NCBI GenBank assembly: GCA_022829145.1 | Contig: CM040753.1 | Coordinates: 9,960,384 to 10,024,383 of the forward strand | DNA from: Albula goreensis | Taxonomy: Eukaryota > Chordata > Actinopteri > Albuliformes > Albulidae | Direction: 5' to 3' | Length of the DNA stretch: 64,000 nt | In this document: positions 21,636 to 35,400 of the stretch, piece by piece | Position numbering within the stretch: position 1 is the first letter of the stretch | Layout: the number at the start of each line of letters is the position of its first letter | The notes under the pieces: generated by a model | Databases searched by the model: none | Told to the model about the DNA's origin: nothing | Seen by the model: only the letters and a program-made list of their open reading frames with translations | Position numbers and translations under genes: made by a program

Positions 21636-24600
21636 TTTAGTTTTTTTTTCCTATTCTTATAGTCTGTAATTAAAAATAAATAAATAAAACTTACAAAACC
21701 CACTTGAGCACAACCTGTAATGTAAATGGATATACAATAATAATCATGAAGCAAGGAAGAATCAGATATCGGCATAGCTTTAAGCAGCCAGTTCGTTTTA
21801 TTCCTTCTTATCTGATCATATTGACTAACCATGGTAATTATCTTGTCGAAGATGAAACTGGTCATCCCATTTCTGGATGGACACCAGGAGTGGGCTGTCA
21901 GCCATGTCCTTGTGAATATCTCTACTCATTAAACACAGAGAGAAAACTGCTCATATAACAGTATATCATTGTAGCATCATAATAACAATGCAAAATATAG
22001 CAATATAAACATTTTCAAAAGAAAAGAGCCTTACTTGATCGATGAGCTCATATATTTTTCTAATTATTTCAAATTATGGTACATGTCAAAAGTCATCATG
22101 GAAAATTTAAAAACATTAAATAAAATAAATAAGTCCTGGTTATTTTCAACCATTTGAAAAGTATCAGCCATGATATAAGCATTTTTATTTTATAATAGTG
22201 GAGGTGGCCTTGTGGAAAATTTAGATCAGAATCACCCACTGGCACACATTTTTCCCCTCTCTGCATCATGAATTACCCAACCAGATGAGCTTAAAATCCC
22301 TATTTTATATTCTATTTGTAAATCATGTCTTGAATAATATGAAAATTATGTACTGCCCATATCATCATTTCATTTTAATAATCTACAAGCTAACCAGGTA
22401 TTTCATACCATCTATGTTGCTTGGCACTGGTGTTACCTGTACAGTATATTAGATAGCAGTTGATACACACATGGTATCTAGGATGTGTAGGATCTGCTAG
22501 CAAACTTCATTATCTGGGGTGTTAGACTGATTTCAGGCAAGGAGGGCACATTGTATATGGACCTATACATAGGAAAAAAAGCATATGAAATTATTGGCTG
22601 CACAATAAGATACGGGAACTGGCCTTATGATTTAAGATGGATATTTTTCCACTTATGTAAAATTCAGTATTATGTTCTTTTCCATGTCTTAAATTCACAA
22701 ATGGTCCACCTTTCATTCACATAATATATAATTCAATTGCCATTGTTGTAAACAGAACTGTTTGCGATCATTGTATACACATTTCTGCCTTATCAATATC
22801 CTTATTATCATGGGAAAAAAGGTGCACATTAATTGAAATCTATTTGCTCTTCCCATGAATAGTGCTCTCAGAATACTATCACAGTTATACTAGTGATACA
22901 ATGTGGTTATGTCAACACAGTGTTTAATGTAATTGGACTTAGACAAGCTAAATTGTAAATTGCAAGTCTATTTCCAAAAGAATTTGTAATTAAATGAAAC
23001 TTCATTGTACAAGCATTCAGCCCTCAACCGTATTTAAAAAGTCTTCAAAATTCTTCAAATTTCCATGCAGAATCTCATGTGATTATAGAAAAGCATAAAT
23101 AGATGCATCAACAAATCAATGGGAAAGAATGATTGGAGATGTTTTATATTTACCTCTTAATGCAAACACCCTACTAAGACAAAACAAAAGCATTCATATT
23201 GTACATTTCACAACTGTTGCTGTGGATACGCAATGTAGACACAAATTTACTCCACAATCGCAACTATGGATAAGTACATTCATGCTCGGTGACAGTGTCT
23301 CCCTGAACAGCATATCATTGGGAAAATATATCACATGCAAAGTTGTTGAGGGCATTTTACCTGAGAATTCTACACCATGTGCCTGGTCTTTTGTAAGTCA
23401 TGATCTCTAATTCTTATGTTTTCTGGGTAAATTTGTTAAACTAATTCCCATCTTTCATTACTGTAGTATACAAAGGCCCAAGGACTAGAAAGCCATGGAA
23501 GGTCTGTATCAGAGCCACTACCTTAATGCCATGGTCTGGTAGTGTCAATGACAACACAGCCAAGATCATTGACTCTTTCTATAAATTAGAATTAAAAAAG
23601 AGATAACAGTCAGTTTCCTAGTCTATTCCAAAATGGTATGCTTTATGTACAGTTTTGAGCACCATGCCTCCAGTTTTACATAAAAAACATGCCCTTAATA
23701 ATTTGCATTGCATGTAATATTTTTCAGAATTCAAAAGAATGTACCAACTATTTTAAGTGACATCCTTAAATCAGAAAAAAAGCAAAATGCAAATTTTTAT
23801 ATATGGCAATGTAACGTTGTGTGTTATGAATACCAATCAAAGGAATCCACTGAGTATATTTCCTTTTGTCTTTCTACTTCAGTCAAACCTCAGTTTCTCT
23901 ATGAGAATTTCTGAATCGGAGCTCTTTGAATTGTGTGGTCTCAGTGGCCTGGTCCTGCTCACAGCCTATGGCTGCACATAGTATTCTCTGCTCAATTCAT
24001 TTAGAATTAGTAATAGGCTGCCAATACCCATATCCTTCATTGTTTCCAGATAACAGCATTTCTGATGTGTGGAGGAGCCAGACTCTGGCATCCTTCACCC
24101 CACAGGTTGGCTGAAGTTCCCTCGAGTGATCACTGAGCATGCTTTAGCTGGCTGAACAAGATACTGGATGCATGTAGCCTTGTTCCCTCACTGGGCACAA
24201 CAGTATTTACTGAATGGTTCTGGCACTGATTGCAGCTCATCATTGGCTCAGCTAAGAGAGAGACCCACCTTAAATGACAGGTGTACCATAATGAATTGCA
24301 GTTGCCACTACTTACACATGTGCCTTGTAAAAGCTCTGTACTGTACTTTACCCCAGCTCAGCCCTCATGCCCCTAGTAGCCTCCTACCCAAAGTGATTTG
24401 CTATAAGATCATGCCATTGGATTTTGAGTTCAAAGAGATGACAGATGTACACTCGGTAGAGGATTTGCCTGCAAGCTCACTGACTGCAAGTTGCACCCTG
24501 TGTAGCTGATTGTGAGTCACCTGTCTTGGATTTGCCATGTAGGTTGTGTCCCTCCACTGTGGTGCTGGCTGAATCTGTGGTCATCAGACCTGAACCGTCT

Positions 24601-27421
24601 GCACGGCTGTTTTTGAGTTAGGCTTGACAGCTTTGTGGTGATTCTAAGGCTGGCATCTACCAATTTTATTCAATTTTTCCTCAGTCCTAACACTTCTCAT
24701 GTGGTCTTACTGCACTCCCAGAGAGCACTTTGAATTTTCAATGTACAAAGTACACCAGGACCTTGATGCAAACTCTGGTGTGGTTTATAGAAGTATTACC
24801 ATCAACACATTGTGGAGTGGAGTGGTCTTTCAGCCTGTTGCTTGGGTATCTGCTCCTTCTGTCCTTCTGTCCTTGTGGAGCTCCCTCTCTCTCTCTGGGC
24901 TCACATTGCGTTGCAAAGGTCCTTTTCCTCAGCGAAGATGATTAATTTGCCATAGGCTGTACACTGGCCTTCCTATGGGTGCTGGACCTGCTATGGCCTT
25001 GTGGCCTGCTCTCTGGTGCAGCCTGCTTGAGCAGCTGCGCCACATTGGATTTCTATGATTATATACTCTGTTTCCTGGACTCCTTGGGGTTTTCTTTCTG
25101 CCTACGGTGGAGGAACTCAGTCTGGCAGTGATCATAGTTGGCTCCTGCTGCCTCATGCAGTCCTGACAGACCTGCGTTTTACCTGACAGACCAATGCCTG
25201 TCATTTTGTCCTTCTTCCTTTCGTCATACTCTAAAATGATTGGAGTTTAGCCATAGGCTTTTTCTGATGTGCCTTGTTTAGCACTGTGGGCTATTAGAGA
25301 TTTGGTGGGCTAATTGACCTTTATTGTATGCTACAAGGCAGTTTATATTATAGCTGGGATATCTGTATTTATATTTATGGATCTATATGTACATTTTATA
25401 ATCGTATTCTCTCACTCACCGCATTTTCCCCTGGCAATATCCTTCCACAACAGCAAACATACAGTCACAGCTTGCTACATAATCTTGGTTGGCTGAGTGA
25501 TGGATATTCCCAATTTATCTTATAACTCAGAGATGTGTTCATGTCAACATTGAGAGTGCTCAGCATCTGGTTGTCTTTGACTTTTTTGTGCTGGAATGGT
25601 CAATGTCCCAGAGTACACAATATTGCCCCCTGGCAGCATTCTTCAGTAAGCAAACCAAGGCTGCACAGCCAACTGTGTTCTGTGTTCACTGTATTAAGGT
25701 GACAGTGTCTCTGAAGGATTCTGTGTGTCTGTATCCTCATTTTAAAGAAAAGCATATACCCATATGACTCAAACACCACATGTTTGTGCTCTGTCATATT
25801 TCATCAAATGCCATATTTTCAGCTTATCAGAGCCAATTATTACTCCTGAATACAACTGATTATGATTTTGCTCTGCAGTTGTTAATATGCTCTAGCGCAC
25901 AGGAGTGGCAACACTCGCAAGTCGACAGCACTATGTTATCTCAAAGCTCTGCTCTCTGAGTGAAAGCAAAGCCTTTTTCACAGTGAACATGTGTGTCATC
26001 TTGCAGTGCCAAGTGTGACCCATCATAATGCAAAGCAATAGAATACATACTGGTGCTTCCTACATTGCATCACAAAAAAATGTACAATTTCAATACGATT
26101 TCAAATGAATACCAAACCATGAGCCTGGGCGTTCCTTTGAAAACTGGAAATAGATATATCAAAACATGTAAATCAAATACTGTATAGAAACAGTTTGAGC
26201 CATAACTGTATTTTATGTTGTAATGTAAAAACGGTGAGTTATCCCACATTTCACTTATCACTTTACCATGCATAAAAGACATAATCTCATTTATAGTCTT
26301 AGGCAGCCTAACTGTTTCATTGATAAATGTATTATGAATATTCAGTCCAGTCCAATTCTTATTAATGCACTGTTCAACCAGTTTATAAACATGCAATGTC
26401 TATTTAAACAGCAGTGGGATGTTTCACAGTGGATGGCGAAGCTGCTATCCTATTTAAGAAGTAAATTGAATTGATGGTAGATTTTTTTTGCCTTCTTCTT
26501 CATGCAGATTCGTTTCACTGAGGTTAGTATCCTGTTTTGGAATCCAGTTTTACATGTTAGCAGTAAGTTTCCTTATTTTAATACAACATAACTTCAGAAA
26601 TATGGAAGCTACAGAAACACTAGTCAACTGAAAGCGGTATTAACCTTGAGTAACCTTATAATCATGACTTTCCCATCTCATATTCAGATAAAAAAGGATG
26701 ATAATTAAATAAAAATTATTGATTAAAGAAACAGAAAACAGTCTCAGAATTAGATAATTGAACATTCTAAACCTTTAAAAGCTGGCGAATAAACACAACT
26801 AGTCAACTTTAGACTGTTTTTTTTAATCCATTTTAAGCAGACTGGTGTGTAAAAGTCTCCTGGAAATTAGTGTCATAATGCACTGTAGCACCTTAATGCA
26901 ACACCACAAAGGTAATCACCGTCTGGAACATATATCCTTCACTTCATAGTTTTTTCCTTCAGTTCATGACTTTTTTTTGATAAATATTTATTTAAGTTAT
27001 TCATTTATGAACCTTTCAGAGTTAGTTCTTCATTCTTAGTGCATCTACATCTCTGAGGTTCTGCTATACTTGCCAATAACCTTGATCATGTTATTGCAAA
27101 TTTTCATATCAAAGGTAATCCCCAGATACAGTTTGTTGTTTTGTTGCATTATTTATTTGTGGGGGTATGGTGCTAAGTACTTTGCTAAGTACGTGCTAAA
27201 TTCATGCTCAAGTCCTGTAACTTAGATGTTCGATTCTGATCATTTCTGGTGGTGCTTTGTTTTATTACTGAAATGTTTAAAAAATCACATACACAAAGAA
27301 CACCAACACAAATTGAAGAGTGTTCTATGCATCTATGCATGGATAAACCAAACAAACAAATAACAACAATAAAAGCACAATAAATGCAAAAGCATGAAGG
27401 TTGGTTTTCGTGGAGTGGTGG
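21636..27421. other. Gene-free stretch right of the retrotransposon
   Basis: AT-rich noncoding DNA. Open frames are short and give no recognisable protein. The stretch 24500-25250 is somewhat richer in GC but shows no gene. A partial CTCF-like site lies at 25622-25636 on the minus strand (12 of 15). Confidence 0.55.
25622..25636 (-). promoter_or_regulatory. Partial CTCF-like motif
   Basis: On the minus strand CTGCCAGGGGGCAAT matches CCASYAGRKGGCRSY at 12 of 15. This is weak evidence alone. Confidence 0.2.
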
Positions 27422-27691
27422 CTTAACATATTCTTACATATACACACCCTGACTTCATCTTAACATATTCTTATTTCAGCTTAACTTATTCTTATATACA
27501 CACCCTAACTTTACCTCATTGTTTTTATAGAGACACCCTGACTTCAGCCTGCCTTATTTTTACATGTACACACCCTGATTTCAGCTTAATTTATTTGTAT
27601 ATATACACACCTAGATTTCAGCTAACCTCATTCTTATATATGCACACATCATGACTTCAGCTTACCTTATTCCTATATATACAGACCCTGA
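27422..27691. repeat. Degenerate minisatellite, about 37-bp unit, about 8 copies
   Basis: Diverged units with the theme CTTA..TTATTCTTATATA then CACACCCTGACTTCAG start near 27422, 27459, 27480 (after a shortened unit), 27512, 27549, 27585, 27622 and 27661. Spacing is mostly 35-39 bp. The copies differ from each other by several bases, so the array is old. Confidence 0.8.
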
Positions 27692-30600
27692 TTGCAAAAT
27701 ATTCCATGATAAGGAATTGCAGACAGCTTGATGGTGTGTGGGAATACACCTTACAGAAATCTCAATTTCTTTAGGTATGCGAGGCATGTTCCAGGTTCCC
27801 ACAAACCTCTGAAATATTAAAGAATCCTACCTGCAGTTTTTTCTTCCCTTTTAATAATACAAGACAGTCACAAACTCCTGTCCATTTGGCATGTGAGTCT
27901 GTCCAATGCATTTACAGTCTATGCATGTATAACTATATTCATATGTCCACATTTAACTTGAAATGGAATAACTAATAGTATTTCAATAAATGAAACACCA
28001 ATAATTGCTGATGTTGAAGCTGGTGTGAATTGGTGTTTAAAATCATTGTATCCCAAATAAGGTTTTTTTTTAATTAATTCAAATTCCAGACATGTTCACA
28101 ATTAAAACTGTTACTTCAGTAAATGTTTGTGTCATAAAGGAAAAGCTGTGATTAAATTCACTGAAATGATCTCATAGCAACAACACTCAGCAAGTGACTC
28201 ATATAATACCCTGTTTTGACTTTGACAAATGCAAAATACACAGGTTGACTCATCAACTATCATTCGTCTCAGTCTACTTAGAAACATTTTTCTGGGATCT
28301 GTCAGAGATTCAGCCTTTACAACTGCTGTCAAATCAACCTCCAGAGGTGACATGTGATGGCAGAAATATGTATTTTAAACAGAAACCGTGCTTTTGCAAC
28401 TCACATGGGAGTGGTTTCTTTTTGCAGAGGTGGGCTTATGCTGCATTGCTGAATTAAAAGTTGGATATGTGCTCAAACATGCAATGAACGAGTCAGCCCA
28501 AAATTATACTGTCAGTCAGCAGTGAACACTGCTATCCCACCAGTGATTTCCAGCCTGCTGGGTCCAAGTACTTAATTCAGATGGTGCTAGAAAAGCAGTA
28601 AAAGCAAGCCTGTGAGGTGTTATTATGTCTGTGTTTCCATTCTAAACATCGGTTAAATCATTAGTTTCTGAAACGCTGATGAAACACTAAACTATGTTAA
28701 AATTTGAACATTAATAGTTTGAACAAGGTCTTTTATTTTCAGTGTTGGAAACCATTGTTTAAAGACATAAATGCAAGCTGGCTTTACCAACACCAACTTT
28801 TAAAGTTAAGAACATGAGAACTCTGTTCTAAATTTAAACATTATGCTAGGTTTTGATTTATTTATGACAGGTATTAAGTACAATGCTCCCACACTGAGCC
28901 ACTCATCTTCTTTTCATTACCCTTGCCTACTGCCAATGATTCCTCATGTACAAACGTCCATATGGAAAAACATCCTGAGCCATGCAGCATCACTACACCC
29001 AAGCTTTTTCCATTTCTTATCCCACTCTCGTTTTATTAGCACACCCACCTATTGCCAACCTCTGCCCTTGGTTTTCAACTGGAGCAAAAGTATTGTAATT
29101 GTGAGTAGTCTGAACCACATCCCGCAAACATATCATCTAATCCTTTTCCAGTGGATGATGCAAGCTAACCTTAGAAATAGTTTCTCCTTTGAATGAACAA
29201 AGAAATATAAAACCTTTTACATAAAAAAATCCCCCACAAAGGGCTCTCTGAACGCTTACAGACAACAGTGCTCAAGTATACTCTTGTGAGTGTATCAATG
29301 TGCAATTTCATCGTTTGCTAATTGAGTGAAAAACCAGGCATTCTCTGCTGAAAGGGTTTATGACTATCATCTCTTGTTTCATTGTAGTTGTCTGGATTTT
29401 CTTTCATTGACTGTAAGAAGAGGAATAGGTTCTAGGCTTACAGAACAGAATCTGCAACCCTCGATCATGCAAGACATATGGAATTTTAATTCTTGACCAG
29501 ACCAGTCCTTTTACCTAATGTTGGATATTATATAGCAGTAATAGAGGGAAATTAGTTGTTGCCCAGGTTGTTCTTCAGTAGTTGAAGAGGGCTGAAGTGT
29601 CTATACATGCACTGTTGAAAGTCAGTGATTTAGCTGTGTTAGTTAGATTAATAGCTACTGTCAACCTCTTAATCGGATCAAATGTAACTTGACTTTTTTA
29701 TTACTGGTTATGGTATTCTCCCCTTCTTTTTGAACTATGAATGGTAAGCAATGCTTGCATTTATTCTGTTACAATGTTTGCTTCACTAAGTCACACCTTA
29801 CTGCGTTCTGCAGCTCAGCAGTTAAAGGCTGTGGCTCAGCATCCTTTAAAGTATAGCCAGTGCTGTGCACATGGAATCAGGGGTCATTTGCCTTCATACG
29901 CCACACCACTCCCCTGAATCCTCCTCATGCATTTATTAGTTATTATTGATAGCATGTTTAGACTTTTTAGACCATTTTAAACCTCTACATTCTGGACATT
30001 TTGATAACCGTACTACAAGAGAGGGAAGCATTAGCTGTTAGTCAGGAACTTTGCTGTAACATTTGCAAACATTGCTGTTTCTGAAATGTTAACAAGCCGT
30101 ACAATTGTTAAGCGTTTATTTCATGGGGCGTTTGCATAACTAAAAAAATTGCCTAGGAGGCAGGGGAGAGGTGAGGAAACATGAATATATATCAATTTTA
30201 TCATTAATGTGCTTTTCAATAAATAAAATTAACACTGTGATATACATTCCACGACCCGTTAAGATATGTAATGTGAATTACTGTGAATGGGCATTTCAAT
30301 AAGGTAGAAAATAAGATATTTAGATTTTTGAGGTCATGGTTATTGCAATTGCATTGTGAAAAATTTGATATTGCATTTTAAGGCACTTGAAGGGGTACCC
30401 ATATCCTTCATAGATCCATGCATACTCCTACAGGTATCTCCTAAACTCTTTGAGGTCATCTAAAAAAGGCAGTTATTTGTATGAGATCTGACATTCTTTA
30501 TGCTTTGCTTATATGTGAAATGCATATGCCTGAAAAATAAAAGGTCTTCAAAAATTCCTGACCAGAAAAAACCAAGGTCCATTTATAGTGTAATAACATG

Positions 30601-32432
30601 AACTTGTAATAACATAACTCAAAGATAAAGTGTAGCGAGGAGTAGAGAAGGGGCCAGATCAATTGTCTGGGGTGATTCATTTGAGCATAGCTGAGCAGCC
30701 TGATAAAAGTGCTGTGAGAAATATGTTTCTGTTCCTCATCTTGTTCTTGGGGGGGGGGGGGTGATAACATGAGACAGAAAGGCAGCAAAATGCAGGTTGT
30801 TTAGTTTTCTGTGTGCCTTACACCATAAATCCCACATGGAGGATAGTAAATGACTGCATACAAACTTTGTGTTTGGACTATTCCTGGAGGACTTTCATAC
30901 ACGTCTCAGGTGAGAGTAAACAAAGCTCTTGCCTCAGTCTCATGAAAAAGCATTTAGTTTCTGAGAGGAAGGTAAAAGAAAAATGAAAGCAACCTTTCCT
31001 ATTCTCAAAGCAAACGTGTTGTTTATGAAAATGCATGACTTGTAATAAACAAAAATAATACACTGTATTTGTTGGGAAGCTTCTGATGTGCTTTTGCCCA
31101 AGGCACATTTGAGAAAGAAAATTAAATGTGATATACAAAAGCAAGCAAGCTCCATGATTTACATGTAAGAGACAAACCAATTTACATTATTTACTTATGT
31201 ATGAAATGTCTTTGCCATGTATGTTTGTTAAGAGAATTGCTTATAGCCCTGTATGTACTGGAGAAATTCCCCCTAAAAGGAAGGTAATCTGTCTTATTCT
31301 TTCCATAGTTTCTATAGTCCTGGCTTGGTTGGTGTTAACTGCCTACATTAGATTTTCTGAGTGTAGTGAGCAAGCCTTTGCAATGTCATGTATACAGGGT
31401 TTTCTTTGCTTGATACAATTTTGAGAACTGTGCTAGATGTACCCTTAAACTGATGAGATTAAATATGCAGTATTTTTGTTTTTGAAATAGGGTGTGAAAA
31501 ACACTCTTGAAGAAGAGGTTTTCAGTCTGTTCAGTGAGTGTTTATCCAGTAATATTGTTTGATTTGATTTTAATATTTCACCATATGTTCCTTAATAACA
31601 ATCACATTGCACTTTCTCCAAGACCTACGAATTGCTGGCAGACTGGTGACTTCAGTTTGACCCCAAATTGGTATTGTGTAAGTGACATTACAATGCAATG
31701 CTTAACCACTGCTGAGGGGCATTGGGCTGCACAGTTAGTTAAACACAGTCTGTGTCTATCCCCGAAACGACAGTTAAAAGGCCTGCCACTTTGTCTTTAA
31801 AAACTGCAAACGCAGAGCGGACAGAGCTTTATGTGACAGAATTATGCCTTGAGGTATTGGGATCCAGACAAGATGGCCAGCTTCGCAGCATGAAGTTGCA
31901 TAATAACTCGCTGCATCTGGCTAATAAGCTGTAAATAATAGTCTGTGGCTCGCTCAGTGCGTTTTTTCCCTCTTTTTTTCTGGGAATTTATCCAGCATAA
32001 TAAGGAAAATCAAACTGGATCAACCCTTTTGTATTCAAAACGTTTCCCTCAAGTAATGTGTCTGAATCTGCTTAACTGCTAGAGACTCTGCAGAGATAAA
32101 GCACAACGAGCTGGGGAGTGAAATGAATTCATATAGTGCCTTTCTTATAAAGATCCCAGATAACTTTTCATCAATGAAAGGGGTTTGACTAAAACTGTGC
32201 ATTTTGGTGAAAGGAAAAATGGTTTTAACTGGGTGCTTTGAATGAAAGATGGTTTGGTGACCAGATTGAGAGAGCCACATCGCTCATTTGGCAAGTCCAC
32301 AGAGTATGCTCTTACTCACACAATGTATCCTAATGACTGCAGCAGCAAGTTCAATTTCTCATTTGACACATCCTACAGTGTTGTATACCCAAAATTGTAG
32401 TGGGTAATGTTATTAAGCTTGCTCCAGTGAAT
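27692..32432. other. Gene-free stretch
   Basis: Noncoding AT-rich DNA with no recognised gene. A run of 13 G lies at 30749-30761. Confidence 0.55.
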
Positions 32433-32447
32433 AGTGCCCCCTACTGG
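32433..32447 (-). promoter_or_regulatory. CTCF-like motif, full core match, minus strand
   Basis: The minus strand reads CCAGTAGGGGGCACT, which matches the CTCF core CCASYAGRKGGCRSY at all 15 positions. It points toward the two LTR motifs, a convergent arrangement. Binding is inferred. Confidence 0.5.
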
Positions 32448-35400
32448 TGCATCACATACATCAATCTTTATGTTATACATCTCATATTGATTAGCTAATA
32501 CCAGTACTGCTGTACTTCTAAAAATAGTTTAAAAAAGCGGCTCACCCAACCTAGAAGGTATCATCAGGTAATGCGCAATATTGCACAGAACTGCAGGATT
32601 TGGTTCTGATGGGCAACAATTCAGAAAGTTTCTTCTGTTTCTTTTAACAAATTGGGGCATTCCAAGCTGGGAAGGACATTTTAATCAGCTGAGCTTGGTG
32701 ATTTGCTGAATAGCCATACACAAATTAATTTCATAATTACATAAAAACTATTAATCCAGTTCCATAGTAGATGGTCTGAAAAAGCACTCCTGGAGATTGC
32801 ATCTCCATGGCTGAGTAAGCATTTAAGTTCAAAGAAGAATGAATAATCAATAGTCCTTCATGAATTGATACTGAATGTACATTGGAAAACATGAGCAGGA
32901 AATTTAAATAAAACTACAAAATACACATTACATGATGTAACGCGCCATATCTTAAATAATGAGTAAGTGATGGTTAACAGCACCTGGGTACATGTTATTA
33001 TAATTTTGTGCTCTATTATTGTTATGTTCCCAGATCAATATTTAACCATTTGTCCCACTGTAGTAAAGGCAATTGCTTCACTCTTTCCTGATCGGTTTAT
33101 AGCCCTTCAGGACTAAAGGGATTAATTATACAGAGACTCAAGTAAGTTAATTATTCTTCATTAGATTTTAATCTTCAGAGAGGACATGCCTGCATGCAAG
33201 ACTAACCTGAACATGCAAACTAAAGCATCCATGAACACTGCAGCAATGCTCCAATGTAATTATTGTACCTATTTAAAATAAATGAAATATACATAGTTTT
33301 TCTTAGAGATTGCTTGCTTGTAACATGCATCCTGGGTCAAACAATGAGCAAATAGTTATAATATTACACAAATTACCTAATTTATAAAATATATTTTCAA
33401 GTATGACCAAGCATGTACTATTACCTATGTTTATCACGGTATTTAGTTGATATTTTGTAGTTTGTTGGTAAATTTAGCTTGGCTTTTACATAATCCATTT
33501 AAAGGGAAACTGGTGTTATGTTGTTTCTGAAACCAAAGCCTTTGACAGTTCATATTTCTTAACTGATTTAAGGTATTAAATTCCCCTGCCCTGATCTGAC
33601 AGACATGATCTGTCACAGACAACATAACATAAACGTATGCGGTGAGAGAACCACTTTTTTTAAACACATTTGTTAATGTCTGAATCAGCTTTTCTCCCCT
33701 CTGTCAATGTTTGAAAGGTTGATAATAAAAACACAAGGTTTAATTGTTTTATTGATCACTGTGCTCCTAAAATGTTTGGCTCTCTGCTCAGAGCTGAGAA
33801 GGTTGTTAACACAGTCTTTAATATTTTCTTATTAGATCTTAAAGCATCCATTCACCAAGGTGTCCAACTGCTCTCCAATTTTTACAACACATACTCTTTC
33901 CTAAAAGGGTTGTTTTGATAACTCTTTTACATCGATCATTTTCATTCTTTTTTAAAATTTTAAATAGGTGAAAATCAATGTTCATGTGACATTTCGTATT
34001 ATATTTCCAACCATCAGTGTCTATTTTGAAAATAAGCAGCAGATGTTAAACAGGACTCTGTGCAACCCCTCTGAAAAACCACCAGCAGCAGCAATGGTTG
34101 TATGAATCAGATAGACCTGAGTTATCTGTTCTATACTGAGGCCCGTCTGTACATCCACTTGTGTTCACAGAACTTAAAATATCAAAGGAAATGCACTGAA
34201 ATTGCATTACATTTAATAACTACAGTCGAAAATAACAGTGCATCCTTGCACTGAGCATTGGCAGAAAAAATTCAATTAACCACCTTAACAAAAAGCAGAT
34301 ACGCAGCAAAGAATGTATACAATGTGCTTGCATGGGAGATGGCTATCTCTTTTACTTCACTCTGCTAGAGCACAACCCTATTCCTCTTCAAGGTGACTAA
34401 TTTAATTTTCCTCATTTAAGTGACCTTTGCTAGAAATGTTTTGACTGTAATGATTTCCTGTCCCTTTTACTCAGCAATTGGAGCAAAAGGACTAGTGGAG
34501 GCCTGTTTTATGTTGCTGGTGCTAAAATCAAATGTGAAGTGAGCTGTAAAGAGATCCTCGTGTAACTGTGATAACACTGGGGGGACCTGCTTCCCCAGTG
34601 TGTCTATTTTATGCGCAGTGTGGAAGACTCTCACACAAAGCACACTCTAATCTTTCAACTTCACTGCATTGTTCTGCTACTGAATGCACCATACTATGGC
34701 ATGCTCAATTGCACAAAGTCAAATGTTGTGCAACAGTTGTCATTTAGAATTAATAATTAATCAACATCCCATTCCCCAAGAAAAGAAACAAATACAATTA
34801 ATATGTCTTTGTATGTATGTGTAAAAAAAGTGTATTTAAAAATGTTTTTTGGATAAAAAGATTTTTAAAAAAACATTTTCATGTCTTTCTGTAATTCAAT
34901 TTCATTCAAAACCTAAATGAAGTAGCACCTACATGGCAATTATCGGCATATGACTGAAAAACCTAAAAAAGTCATTTGAAAGTACTCTAAAATAGCTAAT
35001 TTCTCAGAAATATTTCTCCTGTTCAGGGAATTGATTCTGGTACATACTGTGACTGAACCGTGTCCTGAAGGAGTTGTGTTGAAGGTCAGGACTGGAATGC
35101 TCTTTTGCACTGTTACATCATTTGAGATTTGGCCTCCCCCTCAATGATGGTACTCAAAATGCGAGATGGCAGGCTGATCCCAAAATGACCTGCCTTTCTC
35201 TGAAAAACAATCAATTATGAATCAAGCAAGGGGTCCATCGGCAATGAAAAATGCACCTATTCAGCACAAAATGTTATGGTACGAATCTGGACATCTCGAC
35301 ACAGAGCCATTAAAAGGATATTGTGTCTGCAGCCTCTTGCTGCAACATTTGGACTGATGTTACGTGCTGTGCAGCACTGACTTCAGTGGAGCACAGTTTT

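Noticed and set aside
27215-27245. Possible tRNA B-box (GTTCGATTC)
   Set aside because: No matching acceptor stem, anticodon stem or A-box at the right distance.
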